A DNA stretch of 41,930 nucleotides from a bacterium. GTDB taxonomy: Bacteria; Patescibacteriota; Microgenomatia; Levybacterales; UBA12049. The notes beneath the pieces were generated by a model. The model saw only the letters and a list, made by a program, of their open reading frames with translations, made no database searches and was not told where the DNA came from. The position numbers and the translations under genes are program-made. Shown one piece after another: positions 7,607 through 17,187 of the stretch (the first letter of the stretch is position 1; the number at the start of each line of letters is the position of its first letter). The stretch is from contig JAUYMJ010000101.1 of assembly GCA_030698775.1 (NCBI GenBank), positions 1 through 41,930 on the forward strand, written 5' to 3'.

Positions 7607-10398
7607 AACCAGAGTATCCATATGAAGATAGCGATAAAAAGGATATAGGCAAATGCGGTACTGAAATAAAAATAGTCCTGCTGCCTGGGATAATTGTGGA
7701 CGGTAAGCCAATTGATAGATGTTGTTTCTGGCATGGTAAAATGAATTTTATATAGAGAAAAAAAGAGAAGATACGTGATTATTGCACACCAGATTCCGAA
7801 GAAGATTACAACGGCGTGCTCCCAGAAAGGAATTTTCCCGGAGCGCTTTGCAAGTACATTCAAATTCTTCCATTTTGTTTCCCACCACGAACTTCTATAG
7901 ATTGTTCGAAATAGTTTGAGAAGCAAAAAAAGTCCAGACGCAAAACTTACTAATATTCCGATTAAAAAAGACTTCGGAAGATACCGTGCGCTGATCAAAT
8001 GATTTCCGGAAGGAACGGGGAAAGTCAAAAATACATTGTCTTCTTCCAGACGTTGAGGCAATCCGTCAATCGTCACTCGCCACCCGGGATAGTTTGTCAT
8101 TTTTATTTCCATTACCTCCGCTTTATCGGAAGCCGTTTCTATTTGAACCTCTCCGGAAGTGTGATACAGAAACGAATATTCTCCGGAATACCGAATATCT
8201 TCTGCCTTAGGATAGAGAAAGAGATAGCTTCCCGCTTCTTGTGAAAGAGGTTTCAGAAATGACTGTTTCGTGTTTTCATAAAATACATCCAGGTATGGTG
8301 TACTGGCCCCCCACAACGCAATCGAGTTACTTTCGCTACCGTTACTGGTGAGTTCTATCAAATATTTCTTATGTATGTCCAAGTCAACCGAGATCGGAAG
8401 AAAGTAGAACATTTTATCCCTCGCATTCGCGCAGGGAAATGTACCGCTCTTGAGACTGGATTTTTCAGAAAGGATAGTGAGCGTAACGATGCAGGAATTT
8501 GCTCTATTATAATTTGCCGTCAGAAGCCGTATGCCTCTTACCCTCGTGTGTTGTGGTGTAAGCTCGACAAGAAACGTATGATTTTTGGTAAGCTTCGGAA
8601 GAAGCGTTGTCGTTTCATGATTTACTCTTTGACGTATCAAACGGAGGTCGAAATCTGAAACTATATATTTGACTCCAAGCGCCTGAAGTGCATTTTCTGA
8701 AACATCCTCCGGATTTCCCCAAAAATTTCTATCCGGGAAGGCACTTTCTAACACCAAATCATACTTCCTAACCCCCAGAGCATCATACCCTTTCAGCAAA
8801 GGCAGATGATAGATCATATTGCTTTCCGCACGAAGAGACGGATTGCCGAGTTCTAGAATGTTTCCTGTTGGTAAAGACTGCAACTTTTTTGTTAATGTAG
8901 CTTCCGGATAATAATCCACTTTTTTTGTAAATGGATTATAATCCCAAAAAAGTAAACCAGTTTGCAAAAAAAGAAAAATACATAGAAAAATAAATTGGAT
9001 AAATTTATTTCTTCTCATAAAAAGAAGGGTGTTAAGAAAAAGAACAGAGCTTATGAGCTGAAGAATAATGTGATCCCTTAATAAAATAAGAAATTTTTGT
9101 GGGGCAGTTATATTCATTAGTATCCCCAGTCGAGGAAGAAAAAACGAAATAAGAATACAAGCTATGGAAATACCAGTAGAGACAAGGATTAATTTCTTCG
9201 TTCTGCCGTTCTTGTCGTTAAGAATACAATCAATCATGATTGACCCCATCAGGATTACTGAGTATCCAAAGACGGCAATAAATCGCTGATTTACATTCTC
9301 GTCAAAAATCGGAAGATGAGAAATGATTGAAAACGGAGGAATTGCATATGCCAATCCAACACTGGCTACTGCGATAACTGTCCAGAAACGTATGAGCGTA
9401 CTTTTGCTGAGTCTCACTACAGCAGCTAATGCTAAAAAGAGTAAAACAAGACCAACGTACCCCCCGGCAGATTCTTGAAAATTCGTTGTAGGAAAGGATT
9501 TGTAATACGACTGATGCGGAGCACCCAGTACAAATGGGAAAAGCAGCTGGATCGAAGAAACGGGTGGTAGTGAATTACTAATTGTGTAAAACGAACGAAG
9601 GTACAACTGGGAGCTTAGGAACAAGTACTCAAGAAAGGGAATAAGCTGAACTCCGGCAAGTGCTACACCAAGAAAACCATACGCTCCCAACAGAAGCAAC
9701 GTTTTCTTATTTCTTAAGCATCGGAAAGCCGAAAATCCAGCTACTACAAGTGTTATTTGAAAAAAAGTCTCTGGGTGTCCTCCGAAGAAGGCGAGCGCAG
9801 AACTAAGCGAAAACAAAATGAGCCAAATAATCTGATTCTTCGCTTTCCTTACTCTTTCTACAAGAAGTAGCATGATGGGAAGAAAGAGAAAGACGTTCGT
9901 ATGCGGCCAATGGAGCCATGTCACAAAAAACGATGAGAAGGAGGCTGCAAACGCACCCAAAAAAGCAGATCTTTTGGAAAGTGAAAAATTTCTGAGTAAT
10001 TGGTAGGTAAAAAATGCGAAAAGAAAAACCTTGAGCGAATACATAAGAAAGAGACCCTGGGTAAGCGGAAAAAGTATATAGATAGCTGTAAGCGGGAAAA
10101 AAATCGCTGTTTGAGGATTTGCAAGAAACGGAACCCCTAATCCGTTCAGATTATTCCAGAGAGGAAGCCTTCCGTTTAGTATCTGCTCTTTCATAAAATG
10201 CCTCCATGGCTCAAACTGAAATACAGGATCTGCAAGGAGTGAGTTATGGGGAGACTGCCAATGACTCGCTGAAAAAATTGGGAAGTAATACAGAATATCT
10301 GAAGGGAAATATACGTCCTTGATAAAAAAAGATACAACAAAAAGAAAGAGGCAGAACGAGGCAAAAACGATAAGACTATGATTGATCTTCCGTAACAT
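7588..10398 (-). CDS. YfhO-family large membrane protein (GT-C glycosyltransferase)
   Basis: About 936 residues. The first extracytoplasmic loop contains FQFEPWRHF and NGRLPLWNNLNGLG, the YfhO hallmark (acidic residue, then G-x-x-PLWN). A dozen or so membrane helices are followed by a long extracytoplasmic region ending in a beta-rich piece with YPGWRVTIDG. Two further hydrophobic segments close the protein, which is longer than typical YfhO. YfhO of Firmicutes is implicated in decorating teichoic acid with lipid-linked sugars, and a similar transfer onto a surface glycan is inferred here. Start 10398 is the ATG nearest the first helix and overlaps the preceding gene by 23 bases. Confidence 0.85.
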   Translation of the reverse strand: MLRKINHSLIVFASFCLFLFVVSFFIKDVYFPSDILYYFPIFSASHWQSPHNSLLADPVFQFEPWRHFMKEQILNGRLPLWNNLNGLGVPFLANPQTAIFFPLTAIYILFPLTQGLFLMYSLKVFLFAFFTYQLLRNFSLSKRSAFLGAFAASFSSFFVTWLHWPHTNVFLFLPIMLLLVERVRKAKNQIIWLILFSLSSALAFFGGHPETFFQITLVVAGFSAFRCLRNKKTLLLLGAYGFLGVALAGVQLIPFLEYLFLSSQLYLRSFYTISNSLPPVSSIQLLFPFVLGAPHQSYYKSFPTTNFQESAGGYVGLVLLFLALAAVVRLSKSTLIRFWTVIAVASVGLAYAIPPFSIISHLPIFDENVNQRFIAVFGYSVILMGSIMIDCILNDKNGRTKKLILVSTGISIACILISFFLPRLGILMNITAPQKFLILLRDHIILQLISSVLFLNTLLFMRRNKFIQFIFLCIFLFLQTGLLFWDYNPFTKKVDYYPEATLTKKLQSLPTGNILELGNPSLRAESNMIYHLPLLKGYDALGVRKYDLVLESAFPDRNFWGNPEDVSENALQALGVKYIVSDFDLRLIRQRVNHETTTLLPKLTKNHTFLVELTPQHTRVRGIRLLTANYNRANSCIVTLTILSEKSSLKSGTFPCANARDKMFYFLPISVDLDIHKKYLIELTSNGSESNSIALWGASTPYLDVFYENTKQSFLKPLSQEAGSYLFLYPKAEDIRYSGEYSFLYHTSGEVQIETASDKAEVMEIKMTNYPGWRVTIDGLPQRLEEDNVFLTFPVPSGNHLISARYLPKSFLIGILVSFASGLFLLLKLFRTIYRSSWWETKWKNLNVLAKRSGKIPFWEHAVVIFFGIWCAIITYLLFFSLYKIHFTMPETTSINWLTVHNYPRQQDYFYFSTAFAYILFIAIFIWILWLWKKSK

Positions 10399-12643
10399 AA
10401 ACAAAAGAATTTGTGTAAAGGATTTTCGCTCCTTCAGGAATTTCTTTGATATTTTCATAAAGTACATAACGGATGGTTCCTTGTGATTTGTTACTGCCTC
10501 TTTCGAGCCACCAAGTGAGGTACCGGTAATTATCAACTGATGCTGAAAATTTTGCCAAAAACCCGCCTCCGGATATATGCACTCGCTTTCCTTTTGCGTT
10601 CTTTACCATAAATGAAGCCGCTTCCAAACGCTCCGTCAACGTCTCACCAAATACGTATGCCCACCCTCTCGCATTTGAACCATGAAAAGATCTGTTATTG
10701 AGAAGGTAGTGATTTTGGACGGTGTAAATTGAATTGGACATCACGAGTATCAAGAAGAAGAGGAAGAAAGGTTTCCAGATATGGGAAAAAGTTCTCCAAG
10801 TGTACCCGATGAGAAGCGAACAAGGGACAAAGAGTAAAGGAAAATACGCAGTACCAGGAGCCGAATGGACAATAAAACCTATTAATGCAGTAACAATCCA
10901 CAAAAAACATACTAGTAAGCCTGTTTCTTTTTTTGTCTTAACTCCGAACTTATTCATAAACAAAACTAAGAACAAAAGTGCTAAGACAATGATGACGATC
11001 ATTACATCCTGAGGATAAATCAGTCTTCTAACCTGATCAAAAACTGTACTGACTGCTCCCGATGCGTTTGACGACGTTGAAGTACCTGAGAAGGTCAGAC
11101 CGAGAAACAGCCTCACCCTGTTTGCAATCCAAAGGACAAAACCAAATGTTTGAACGACTCCATGAGTAAGATCATACATAAGAAACGGAAGAACACCGAC
11201 AAAAAAACCAGCAATTCCTCGTAGGATATGCTTTTTGTTAAAGATTGTTCGGTTGATCAGATACATAATGATAAGTAGAAGCACTAATACCGCGTTTGAC
11301 AGCTCAAGAAGCAAAAGTAAACCGATGCTGAGGCCCAATACAAAGGGATATTTCTTTTTCGTTAAAAAACTCCAAAGAAAAAAAAGAAAAATTGAGCTAA
11401 AAAATGGAATAGGAGCAGTGTGATAGGGCATCCTTACGTTTACCAAAACCAAAGGTGATGTTGTAAAAAAAATGGCAGATAAAATTCCGACTTTCCTGTC
11501 AAACAGTTCACTTCCCATCCTGAAAATAAGGTATGTTGTGATAACTCCAAAACCAGCATAAAAATAAGCGGGAGCGGATGGATTAAATCTTCCGACCCAT
11601 AATGAAATTGCTATGAGGTAGATCGAGAGAGGCCCCTGATGAAGCCAAACAACTGATGATGGAATACCGACTAAGGGCACTTTGCCTGAAAGGAGCATAT
11701 CCCTTGCTGCGAGAAAATCACGGCCGAAGTCCCCGAAAAACATCATGAATTCATTAAGCCGATAGAAAAAAAGGAACGCACTTAATCCTAGAACTCCAAG
11801 TAATATCAGATTGTTCAGTGTCACGAAACGTAAAAACGCTTCTGCAAGAACTGCAGGCAAAAAACCATGATATTTTTTAAAAAATAAAAACCTGCTTCTT
11901 ACGAAATATCTATTAATCTTCTCTTTATCCGCAAGGCTTTTTCCGACATGATGAAAAACAGTCGCAGTAGGTATGTACATCACCTTATATCCCAAAGCTG
12001 CAATCCTCTGGCAAAAATCCGACTCTTCAAAGTAAAGAAAAAATTCTTCATCAAACCCACCAATTTCTTCAAATAGTGATCTTCTGACAAGAAGACATGC
12101 TCCACTTAACATTGGGGCGGGTGTTGGGATATTAATTTTCATATCCTGGTAAAAAAAAGAACGGGAGATAGAATTATTTGGCAAGAGTTTATGAATGAAA
12201 GAATACACGATGAGTGCTGAGGGTAAAAAAGGAAGCTTTGTAATTGTCGGGAGTCTTTTCTGTTCTTGTGAAACCATTCTTGGCCCAACCAGGCCTACAT
12301 CCCGATGATCTTCTAAATAAGAATGCAGTGTACGAATTGAATCTTGATAAAAAATAACATCTGGGTTAACAATGAGAAGGAATTTTCCATTTGCTTTCTG
12401 AGCAGCTTGGTTTATCGCTGCACCGTACCCTTTGTTCTCTTTGTTTTTTATGACACTTACTTTTTTGTTTCGAATAACCTTAAGCGGGATTTTTAATGAA
12501 GAATTATTGTCAACAACGATGACTTCGTTACTAATATTTCCTACCGTTTTTTCAAACGAATCAACTGCCTCAACAATTTCTCTGGGAGTATTGTAGTAAA
12601 TAAATACTACAGATATGGTAACATTAGGATTTTTCTGTACCAT
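10376..12643 (-). CDS. Fusion protein: GT2 (WbbL-like GT-A) domain plus GT39-like GT-C membrane domain
   Basis: One uninterrupted 755-codon frame carries two glycosyltransferase folds. Residues 8-260 are a WbbL-like GT2 with VDNNS (44-48), NPD (93-95), GGFDEEF (195-201) and the FEESDF acidic motif (205-210). From about residue 278 a polytopic GT-C domain follows, with the loop motif GDFGRD (304-309), LLSGKVPLVG and a later QGPLSIYL. A soluble tail begins near 690. The cytoplasmic domain would use a nucleotide sugar, and the membrane domain a lipid-linked sugar on the outer face (inference). ATG at 12643 has GAGG about ten bases upstream and overlaps the preceding GT4 gene by 20 bases. Confidence 0.88.
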   Translation of the reverse strand: MVQKNPNVTISVVFIYYNTPREIVEAVDSFEKTVGNISNEVIVVDNNSSLKIPLKVIRNKKVSVIKNKENKGYGAAINQAAQKANGKFLLIVNPDVIFYQDSIRTLHSYLEDHRDVGLVGPRMVSQEQKRLPTITKLPFLPSALIVYSFIHKLLPNNSISRSFFYQDMKINIPTPAPMLSGACLLVRRSLFEEIGGFDEEFFLYFEESDFCQRIAALGYKVMYIPTATVFHHVGKSLADKEKINRYFVRSRFLFFKKYHGFLPAVLAEAFLRFVTLNNLILLGVLGLSAFLFFYRLNEFMMFFGDFGRDFLAARDMLLSGKVPLVGIPSSVVWLHQGPLSIYLIAISLWVGRFNPSAPAYFYAGFGVITTYLIFRMGSELFDRKVGILSAIFFTTSPLVLVNVRMPYHTAPIPFFSSIFLFFLWSFLTKKKYPFVLGLSIGLLLLLELSNAVLVLLLIIMYLINRTIFNKKHILRGIAGFFVGVLPFLMYDLTHGVVQTFGFVLWIANRVRLFLGLTFSGTSTSSNASGAVSTVFDQVRRLIYPQDVMIVIIVLALLFLVLFMNKFGVKTKKETGLLVCFLWIVTALIGFIVHSAPGTAYFPLLFVPCSLLIGYTWRTFSHIWKPFFLFFLILVMSNSIYTVQNHYLLNNRSFHGSNARGWAYVFGETLTERLEAASFMVKNAKGKRVHISGGGFLAKFSASVDNYRYLTWWLERGSNKSQGTIRYVLYENIKEIPEGAKILYTNSFVYVTEDQS

Positions 12644-13727
12644 GTTTAAAAATGCCCTCAAGTGCTTTTTCTCTTTTTTTCCAAGACCAATTCTCGACCA
12701 TGTCTTTTCTCGCCAGATTTCCCATCTTTTCACGTACATCTTTACTCTGCAGCACATTCGACAGCGCTCGTGCCAATGCTTCAGGGTTTCTCCTTATGAG
12801 AATCCCTGTTTTTTTGTGGCGTACAGTTTCTTTATACCCAGCCTCATTCACCGCAATAATTGGAATACCGCACGACATTGCCTCCAAAGGAATCAGGCCA
12901 AAAGGTTCATTTTTGGCCAAACATACAATGACTTTTGCGTTCTGATAGAGACGTGCCATCTGTTTATCATTATCAATCCACACCCTCTCCCTAAGAAGTG
13001 ACTTCACTAACGGCTTCTTCTTCATTTTATCTATCGCTTCGAGTAATAAATCATAGCCGTCAGTCTTGTCCAAAGCACCCACATAAAGAACATCATACTT
13101 TTTTTCTCTTCTTGATGGAACAAAACTTTTTGGATTTACTCCCATATAGCAAACAGCACTATCCCTTTTGTATGCTCTTGCAATATTTCCTTTTGAAAAC
13201 TTTGAATTTGCCAAAATTGTATCACTAAACCCTAGATTGCTCCTATCTATCCATTTGCGCATATACCGATTCACTCCTTCATAGATTCTTCTGGAAAGTG
13301 GCCAAGAGGTAGGTACAGCAAGTGCTTTTTCGTAAACTATCCTTAGCGGTTCTTGACAATAATATACCTTCCTTGTTGACAGAAAACGCAATAAAAAAGG
13401 GGCCTGTGTAAATTTTGAGGGGCTAAGAAAGACCACATCATATGATTTTTTATTAATAACATTTGCAATCTTTCTATGAAGAAGAAAAAGTGCAATCAAT
13501 TCAATTGTGTCTTTATAAAGCTTTCGTTTCCAATCTTTTCCAATCCATTGTTTCGGGATAAATTTATAAAAATAAGTTCCGACAAAAATATCCTTAGCAG
13601 TGTTTTCTTCTTTTTCGTCAGTATAATAAAGATCAACAACGTGTCTTTTTTTAAGTACTTTCGCAAATTCGAATACTGCTCTTCTTGCTCCCCCTTGTGA
13701 AACTTCGTGGAAAAATGCGATCTTCAT
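12624..13727 (-). CDS. GT4 family glycosyltransferase (GT-B fold)
   Basis: A 367-residue retaining GT-B enzyme. The N-terminal domain has a GGARRAVFE loop, and the C-terminal domain has LYVGALDKTDGYDLLL and the donor-binding E-x7-E as EPFGLIPLEA, followed by MSCGIPIIA. It would transfer a sugar from a nucleotide donor to a growing lipid-linked glycan on the cytoplasmic face. It is the first gene of a four-gene minus-strand operon (GT4, GT2/GT-C fusion, YfhO-like, GT39-like) whose three junctions each overlap by 19-23 bases. The promoter lies directly upstream and implies a leaderless mRNA. Confidence 0.92.
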   Translation of the reverse strand: MKIAFFHEVSQGGARRAVFEFAKVLKKRHVVDLYYTDEKEENTAKDIFVGTYFYKFIPKQWIGKDWKRKLYKDTIELIALFLLHRKIANVINKKSYDVVFLSPSKFTQAPFLLRFLSTRKVYYCQEPLRIVYEKALAVPTSWPLSRRIYEGVNRYMRKWIDRSNLGFSDTILANSKFSKGNIARAYKRDSAVCYMGVNPKSFVPSRREKKYDVLYVGALDKTDGYDLLLEAIDKMKKKPLVKSLLRERVWIDNDKQMARLYQNAKVIVCLAKNEPFGLIPLEAMSCGIPIIAVNEAGYKETVRHKKTGILIRRNPEALARALSNVLQSKDVREKMGNLARKDMVENWSWKKREKALEGIFKHGTEKS

Positions 13728-13737
13728 GAATCATGCA

Positions 13738-13746
13738 ATTATATCA
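13738..13746 (-). promoter_or_regulatory. Extended -10 promoter of the four-gene glycosyltransferase operon
   Basis: On the minus strand, TGA followed by a perfect TATAAT (13743-13738) forms an extended -10 element. The ATG at 13727 starts ten bases after it, so the expected start site is within about four bases of the codon. No good -35 hexamer is seen, as is usual for extended -10 promoters. The rest of the 13728-13910 gap shows no gene. Confidence 0.65.
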
Positions 13747-13910
13747 TTTAGCTTTGTATCATAACCTAACGAGTTGCCGCAAAAAAATGAGCTCTTTATT
13801 ATTTTACAGCATATAAGAATACGCGCAGAACAACACAATACTTGGATTAAAATCATTAGACGCATCCAAGCACATAGATACTTACAGCAGAATATCTTTA
13901 TGAGGAATGC

Positions 13911-14816
13911 CTAAATATCCTTTTTCACACAAAATATATTCCTAAAGTCGTGAACATCAGATTCAATCGGAGTAAGTAATTTTTTAGCGCTGATTAACTT
14001 TGTCGCTTTCTTATCTTTGTTAACATCGTATATTTGAAACTTGTTTTCAGTAAGTAACCCAATATATTCGTTAGCCGAACTTCCACTCAATTTTAGTCCA
14101 CGAGGCCAAAATTCAGTTAAGATTTTAATGTTTTTATTTAATTTGATTATTTTTTGTCCGCCTTTAATAGCACGTACTTCTGATCCTTGAATGTCAAGCT
14201 TTATCAAATCAACTCGATAATTATTTTTAAAAAAATTGTCTAATGTAATAGACTGAATTTTAACAGATTTCCTGCGTTCTTTTGGTTTGTAAATTCGATG
14301 ATCTCCAGTGTTTTTGCTAGCTAAGAATAGCTTCAAATCACCATCCGTATCCGAAACAGCTTTATTGATTAACACCACATTTTTATACCTATTCTCCTCA
14401 ACATTTTTCTTTAAGAGGCTAAAATTTTTCGGGTCTGGCTCAAATGCGTAAACTCGCCCATTACTACCTACGATTCGAGCAGCAATTAGGGTGTAATATC
14501 CAATATGCGCACCTATATCTAAGATGATATCCCCTTTTTTTATATTCTTCTTAAACAGTTCTGTTTCATATTCTTCCCATTTGTGACTCAATATTAATTC
14601 CTGTGAAATTACATCATCCCATTTATCTATATAAAACTTATTACCTTCAATATTAAGATGACTCGGTTTTAGTGTATTTATGATAGGCGTTAAAATTTGT
14701 CTCACTACAGGAAATACATAGAGCCTATGTACGATCGACCAGTATAAACCCTTTGTTTCGATATCGTGTTGATAAATCTTTATATTGTTTACGATTTTTT
14801 GAAGACGCTTATTCAT
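13911..14816 (-). CDS. FkbM family SAM-dependent methyltransferase
   Basis: A 301-residue protein. The SAM-binding motif is LDIGAHIGYYT (99-109), followed by FEPDPKNF (125-132), and LIKLDIQGSEVRAI is the FkbM signature. The family O-methylates hydroxyl groups, often on sugars of surface glycans, so methyl capping or decoration is likely (inference). It looks more AT-rich than the operons on either side, like the adjacent flippase gene, which may mark a more recently acquired block. It sits alone on the minus strand. A possible -10 (TACAAT at 14867-14862) is about 45 bases upstream but not convincing. Confidence 0.88.
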   Translation of the reverse strand: MNKRLQKIVNNIKIYQHDIETKGLYWSIVHRLYVFPVVRQILTPIINTLKPSHLNIEGNKFYIDKWDDVISQELILSHKWEEYETELFKKNIKKGDIILDIGAHIGYYTLIAARIVGSNGRVYAFEPDPKNFSLLKKNVEENRYKNVVLINKAVSDTDGDLKLFLASKNTGDHRIYKPKERRKSVKIQSITLDNFFKNNYRVDLIKLDIQGSEVRAIKGGQKIIKLNKNIKILTEFWPRGLKLSGSSANEYIGLLTENKFQIYDVNKDKKATKLISAKKLLTPIESDVHDFRNIFCVKKDI

Positions 14817-14902
14817 TGTGTGTAAATTCAGGACTTACTGTAATAAAAACAATGGTTAAATATTGTATACTAAATTCTCTTTATTATTATATAGACAGTT
14901 TA

Positions 14903-14931
14903 TTCATATAGCTTTGCACTCCTGTTATACT
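14903..14931 (+). promoter_or_regulatory. Promoter of the flippase gene, extended -10, predicting a leaderless mRNA
   Basis: TTCATA at 14903-14908, a 17-bp spacer, and TATACT at 14926-14931 preceded by TGT (extended -10). The ATG at 14941 begins nine bases after the -10 box, the same geometry as the promoter at 3762-3790. Confidence 0.65.
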
Positions 14932-14940
14932 TAAAAAGAT

Positions 14941-16164
14941 ATGGGTTACGCAAAACGTACTTTTAAAGGCTTATTATGGATGTCTGGATCTAAATTAGTG
15001 TCGCGATCTATTTCCATACTAAAAATTGCAATATTAGCCCATTTTCTTGCACCAGCTCAATTTGGAATTTTTGGAATCGCAACGCTTATTCTATCATTGC
15101 TTGATATCCTTACTGAAACTGGAGTAAACATTTTTCTCATTCAATCAGAAAAGGCAATTAAGAAATATATTAATTCTGCTTGGTTTGTTTCAATAATACG
15201 AGGTTGTTTTATTAGCATACTTATTATCGTTTTAGCACCCTTCATTGCTAACTTTTTTCATATATCCAGTGCCGTTAATATTCTATATTTTATTAGCATC
15301 GTGCCCTTTATTCGTGGATTTATTAATCCGGCAGAAATTCAATTCCAAAAAAATCTCACCTTTCATAAAGAATTCTTTTTTAGAACATCGATATTTGCCA
15401 TTGACGCTGGTACTGCAATATGTATTTCATTTTTCACGCATTCTGTATACAGCCTCGTTTGGGGATTACTCGCAGGATCAATACTCGAATTGCTAATTTC
15501 TTTTATCTATATCAAACCAATCCCAAGGTTTTCACTTGAAAAAAAATACCTTACAGAAATATTTAACAAAGGGAAGTGGATAACAGCATATGGCATTTTA
15601 AACTACTTTTCAACAATAGGCGATGAGTTAGTAGTCGGAAGAATATTTGGAGCTACAAATCTTGGTATATATGAAATGGCTGCAAAAATTTCAGTTCAGC
15701 CAGGAGCGGAGATTTCAGATGTTGTTAGCCGAGTTGTGTTCCCTGTATATACAAAGATCATGCATGATAAAAAAAGGCTTTTCTTAGCGTTCTCTAAAAT
15801 CACTTTTATCGTAGCTACCTGTTCAGTGCTTGTGGGAATCACTATTCTTGCACTCGCTAAGGAGATAATTCTTCTTGCTTTTGGTAATCTATGGTTACCA
15901 ATGCTCCCTGTACTCCAAGTACTTATAATATATGGTATCATAAATACCCTAGCAGGTCCTTCAACAGCACTATTCCTTGCTGTTAAAAAACAAAAGTATA
16001 TAACAGCTATCACTTTTTTAAGGTTTTTTATATTAGCAATTACAATTTATCCATTAACTCAACGATATGGCATGGTCGGAGCAGCATACTCTGCAGTATT
16101 TTCGCTGATTTTTGATATTCCCGTGATTGCTTTTTTTACCTTTAGAATCTTTAAAGCAAGATAA
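14941..16164 (+). CDS. wzx: Polysaccharide flippase, MOP superfamily (Wzx/TuaB-like)
   Basis: A 407-residue, highly hydrophobic protein. Its N-terminal pattern is GLLWMSGSKLVSRSISILKIAILAHFLAPAQ in short, with FGIFG following, as in Wzx/TuaB/AmsL-type lipopolysaccharide exporters. About twelve membrane helices are evident; many relatives have 14 and about 480 residues, so the C-terminus is on the short side. It would flip undecaprenyl-linked oligosaccharide units to the outer face, where the GT-C enzymes of this window work. It is a single-gene plus-strand unit with its own promoter. The 60 bases after it contain no clear terminator. Confidence 0.88.
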   Translation: MGYAKRTFKGLLWMSGSKLVSRSISILKIAILAHFLAPAQFGIFGIATLILSLLDILTETGVNIFLIQSEKAIKKYINSAWFVSIIRGCFISILIIVLAPFIANFFHISSAVNILYFISIVPFIRGFINPAEIQFQKNLTFHKEFFFRTSIFAIDAGTAICISFFTHSVYSLVWGLLAGSILELLISFIYIKPIPRFSLEKKYLTEIFNKGKWITAYGILNYFSTIGDELVVGRIFGATNLGIYEMAAKISVQPGAEISDVVSRVVFPVYTKIMHDKKRLFLAFSKITFIVATCSVLVGITILALAKEIILLAFGNLWLPMLPVLQVLIIYGIINTLAGPSTALFLAVKKQKYITAITFLRFFILAITIYPLTQRYGMVGAAYSAVFSLIFDIPVIAFFTFRIFKAR

Positions 16165-16224
16165 AGTGCTTACAAAAAAATATACAACAATTGACAAGTC
16201 TATAACTTACTATTTGTACAGTTG

Positions 16225-17187
16225 TCATATCACAGATTCTGTTTTTTTAAACACCCAGGATTTAAGAAGATCAAAAAAACCAATAAGACTTCCCAATATC
16301 ACCGCAAAATCGGCGAGTATTTGTAAAAATGGCAATAAGACAATAGCTTGCCAGATTTTTACGTATTTAAAATTTTTTTTAATAGCCCACAGAATATAGA
16401 CCCAACCGGACATAATAAGAAATAGCAGTAGGAATAATGAACCCCCTGTAATGTATAAAAACAGTAAGCCCAGGAAAAAAATATATCGCAAAAACAAAAA
16501 TATCACCTTTAGTCTAATTAATCCTGATTGCATATCTCCGAGAGCAAAACGAAAAAACATCATAAATGCTCCTAGAGGACTTTTGGGAGGAATCCAATAG
16601 ACTACTGCTTGTTTACAAAAAGCTATATTAGCTGAGTAACGTTCTAAGTTCTTTGCAAATACATAATCCTCGTTATGTGAGAATTGCTCCGGAAAGCCCG
16701 ATCGTAATTTCCAAGTAGACTTCCTTATCGCCATGGAGCGAGATGCTGGCAAAAATGTTTTTTTGTTCACTCTATCTGGCATCACCAACGCATATGGCAC
16801 AAGTGATCTCTCAAACGCCGTTTTTGCTCTACCCTTATAATACCCTGCTACAACGTCAATATTTCTGGATTGAAGGGGTTTCGTGATTTCTTCTACCCAT
16901 TTCTTTTCAAGAATACAGCCAGCATCTGATAAGAGAATTATTTTATTTCTGGATCTTTTAATCCCAAAATTCCGCCCTACAGATCTGTTCCCAACTTTTG
17001 TAAAAATACGAATCGTAAGCTGAACCTTTTTACTAAATTGCTTTATTATCTCTACTGTACGATCAATCGATCCTCCATCAACAATGATTACCTCATTTGG
17101 TATGGTTGTTTGACCAGCTACAGATGCAAGAAATATTTGAATTGACTGCTCTTCATTGAGCACTGTACAAACCAGCGTTGTTCTCAT
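16225..17187 (-). CDS. GT2 family glycosyltransferase with C-terminal membrane helices
   Basis: A 320-residue protein. The GT-A core has CTVLNEEQSI, IIVDGGSIDRT and LSDAGC (in place of a plain DxD), then SHNEDYVFAKNLE. The last 110 residues form about three membrane segments. It resembles membrane-anchored glycosyltransferases of exopolysaccharide clusters that work on the cytoplasmic face. ATG at 17187 is preferred over the TTG codon at 17190. The start lies inside the 3' end of the upstream CDP-sugar epimerase gene (35-base overlap), which ties it to CDP-dideoxyhexose metabolism. It may transfer that sugar (inference). Confidence 0.88.
   Translation of the reverse strand: MRTTLVCTVLNEEQSIQIFLASVAGQTTIPNEVIIVDGGSIDRTVEIIKQFSKKVQLTIRIFTKVGNRSVGRNFGIKRSRNKIILLSDAGCILEKKWVEEITKPLQSRNIDVVAGYYKGRAKTAFERSLVPYALVMPDRVNKKTFLPASRSMAIRKSTWKLRSGFPEQFSHNEDYVFAKNLERYSANIAFCKQAVVYWIPPKSPLGAFMMFFRFALGDMQSGLIRLKVIFLFLRYIFFLGLLFLYITGGSLFLLLFLIMSGWVYILWAIKKNFKYVKIWQAIVLLPFLQILADFAVILGSLIGFFDLLKSWVFKKTESVI

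Noticed and set aside
8371-8658. Open frame inside the YfhO-like gene on the opposite strand, and many similar frames
   Set aside because: They are antisense shadows of conserved coding regions, without ribosome-binding sites or recognisable domains.
16188-16230. TTGACA after the flippase gene as a promoter
   Set aside because: No -10 hexamer at 16-18 bases, and no plus-strand gene follows.
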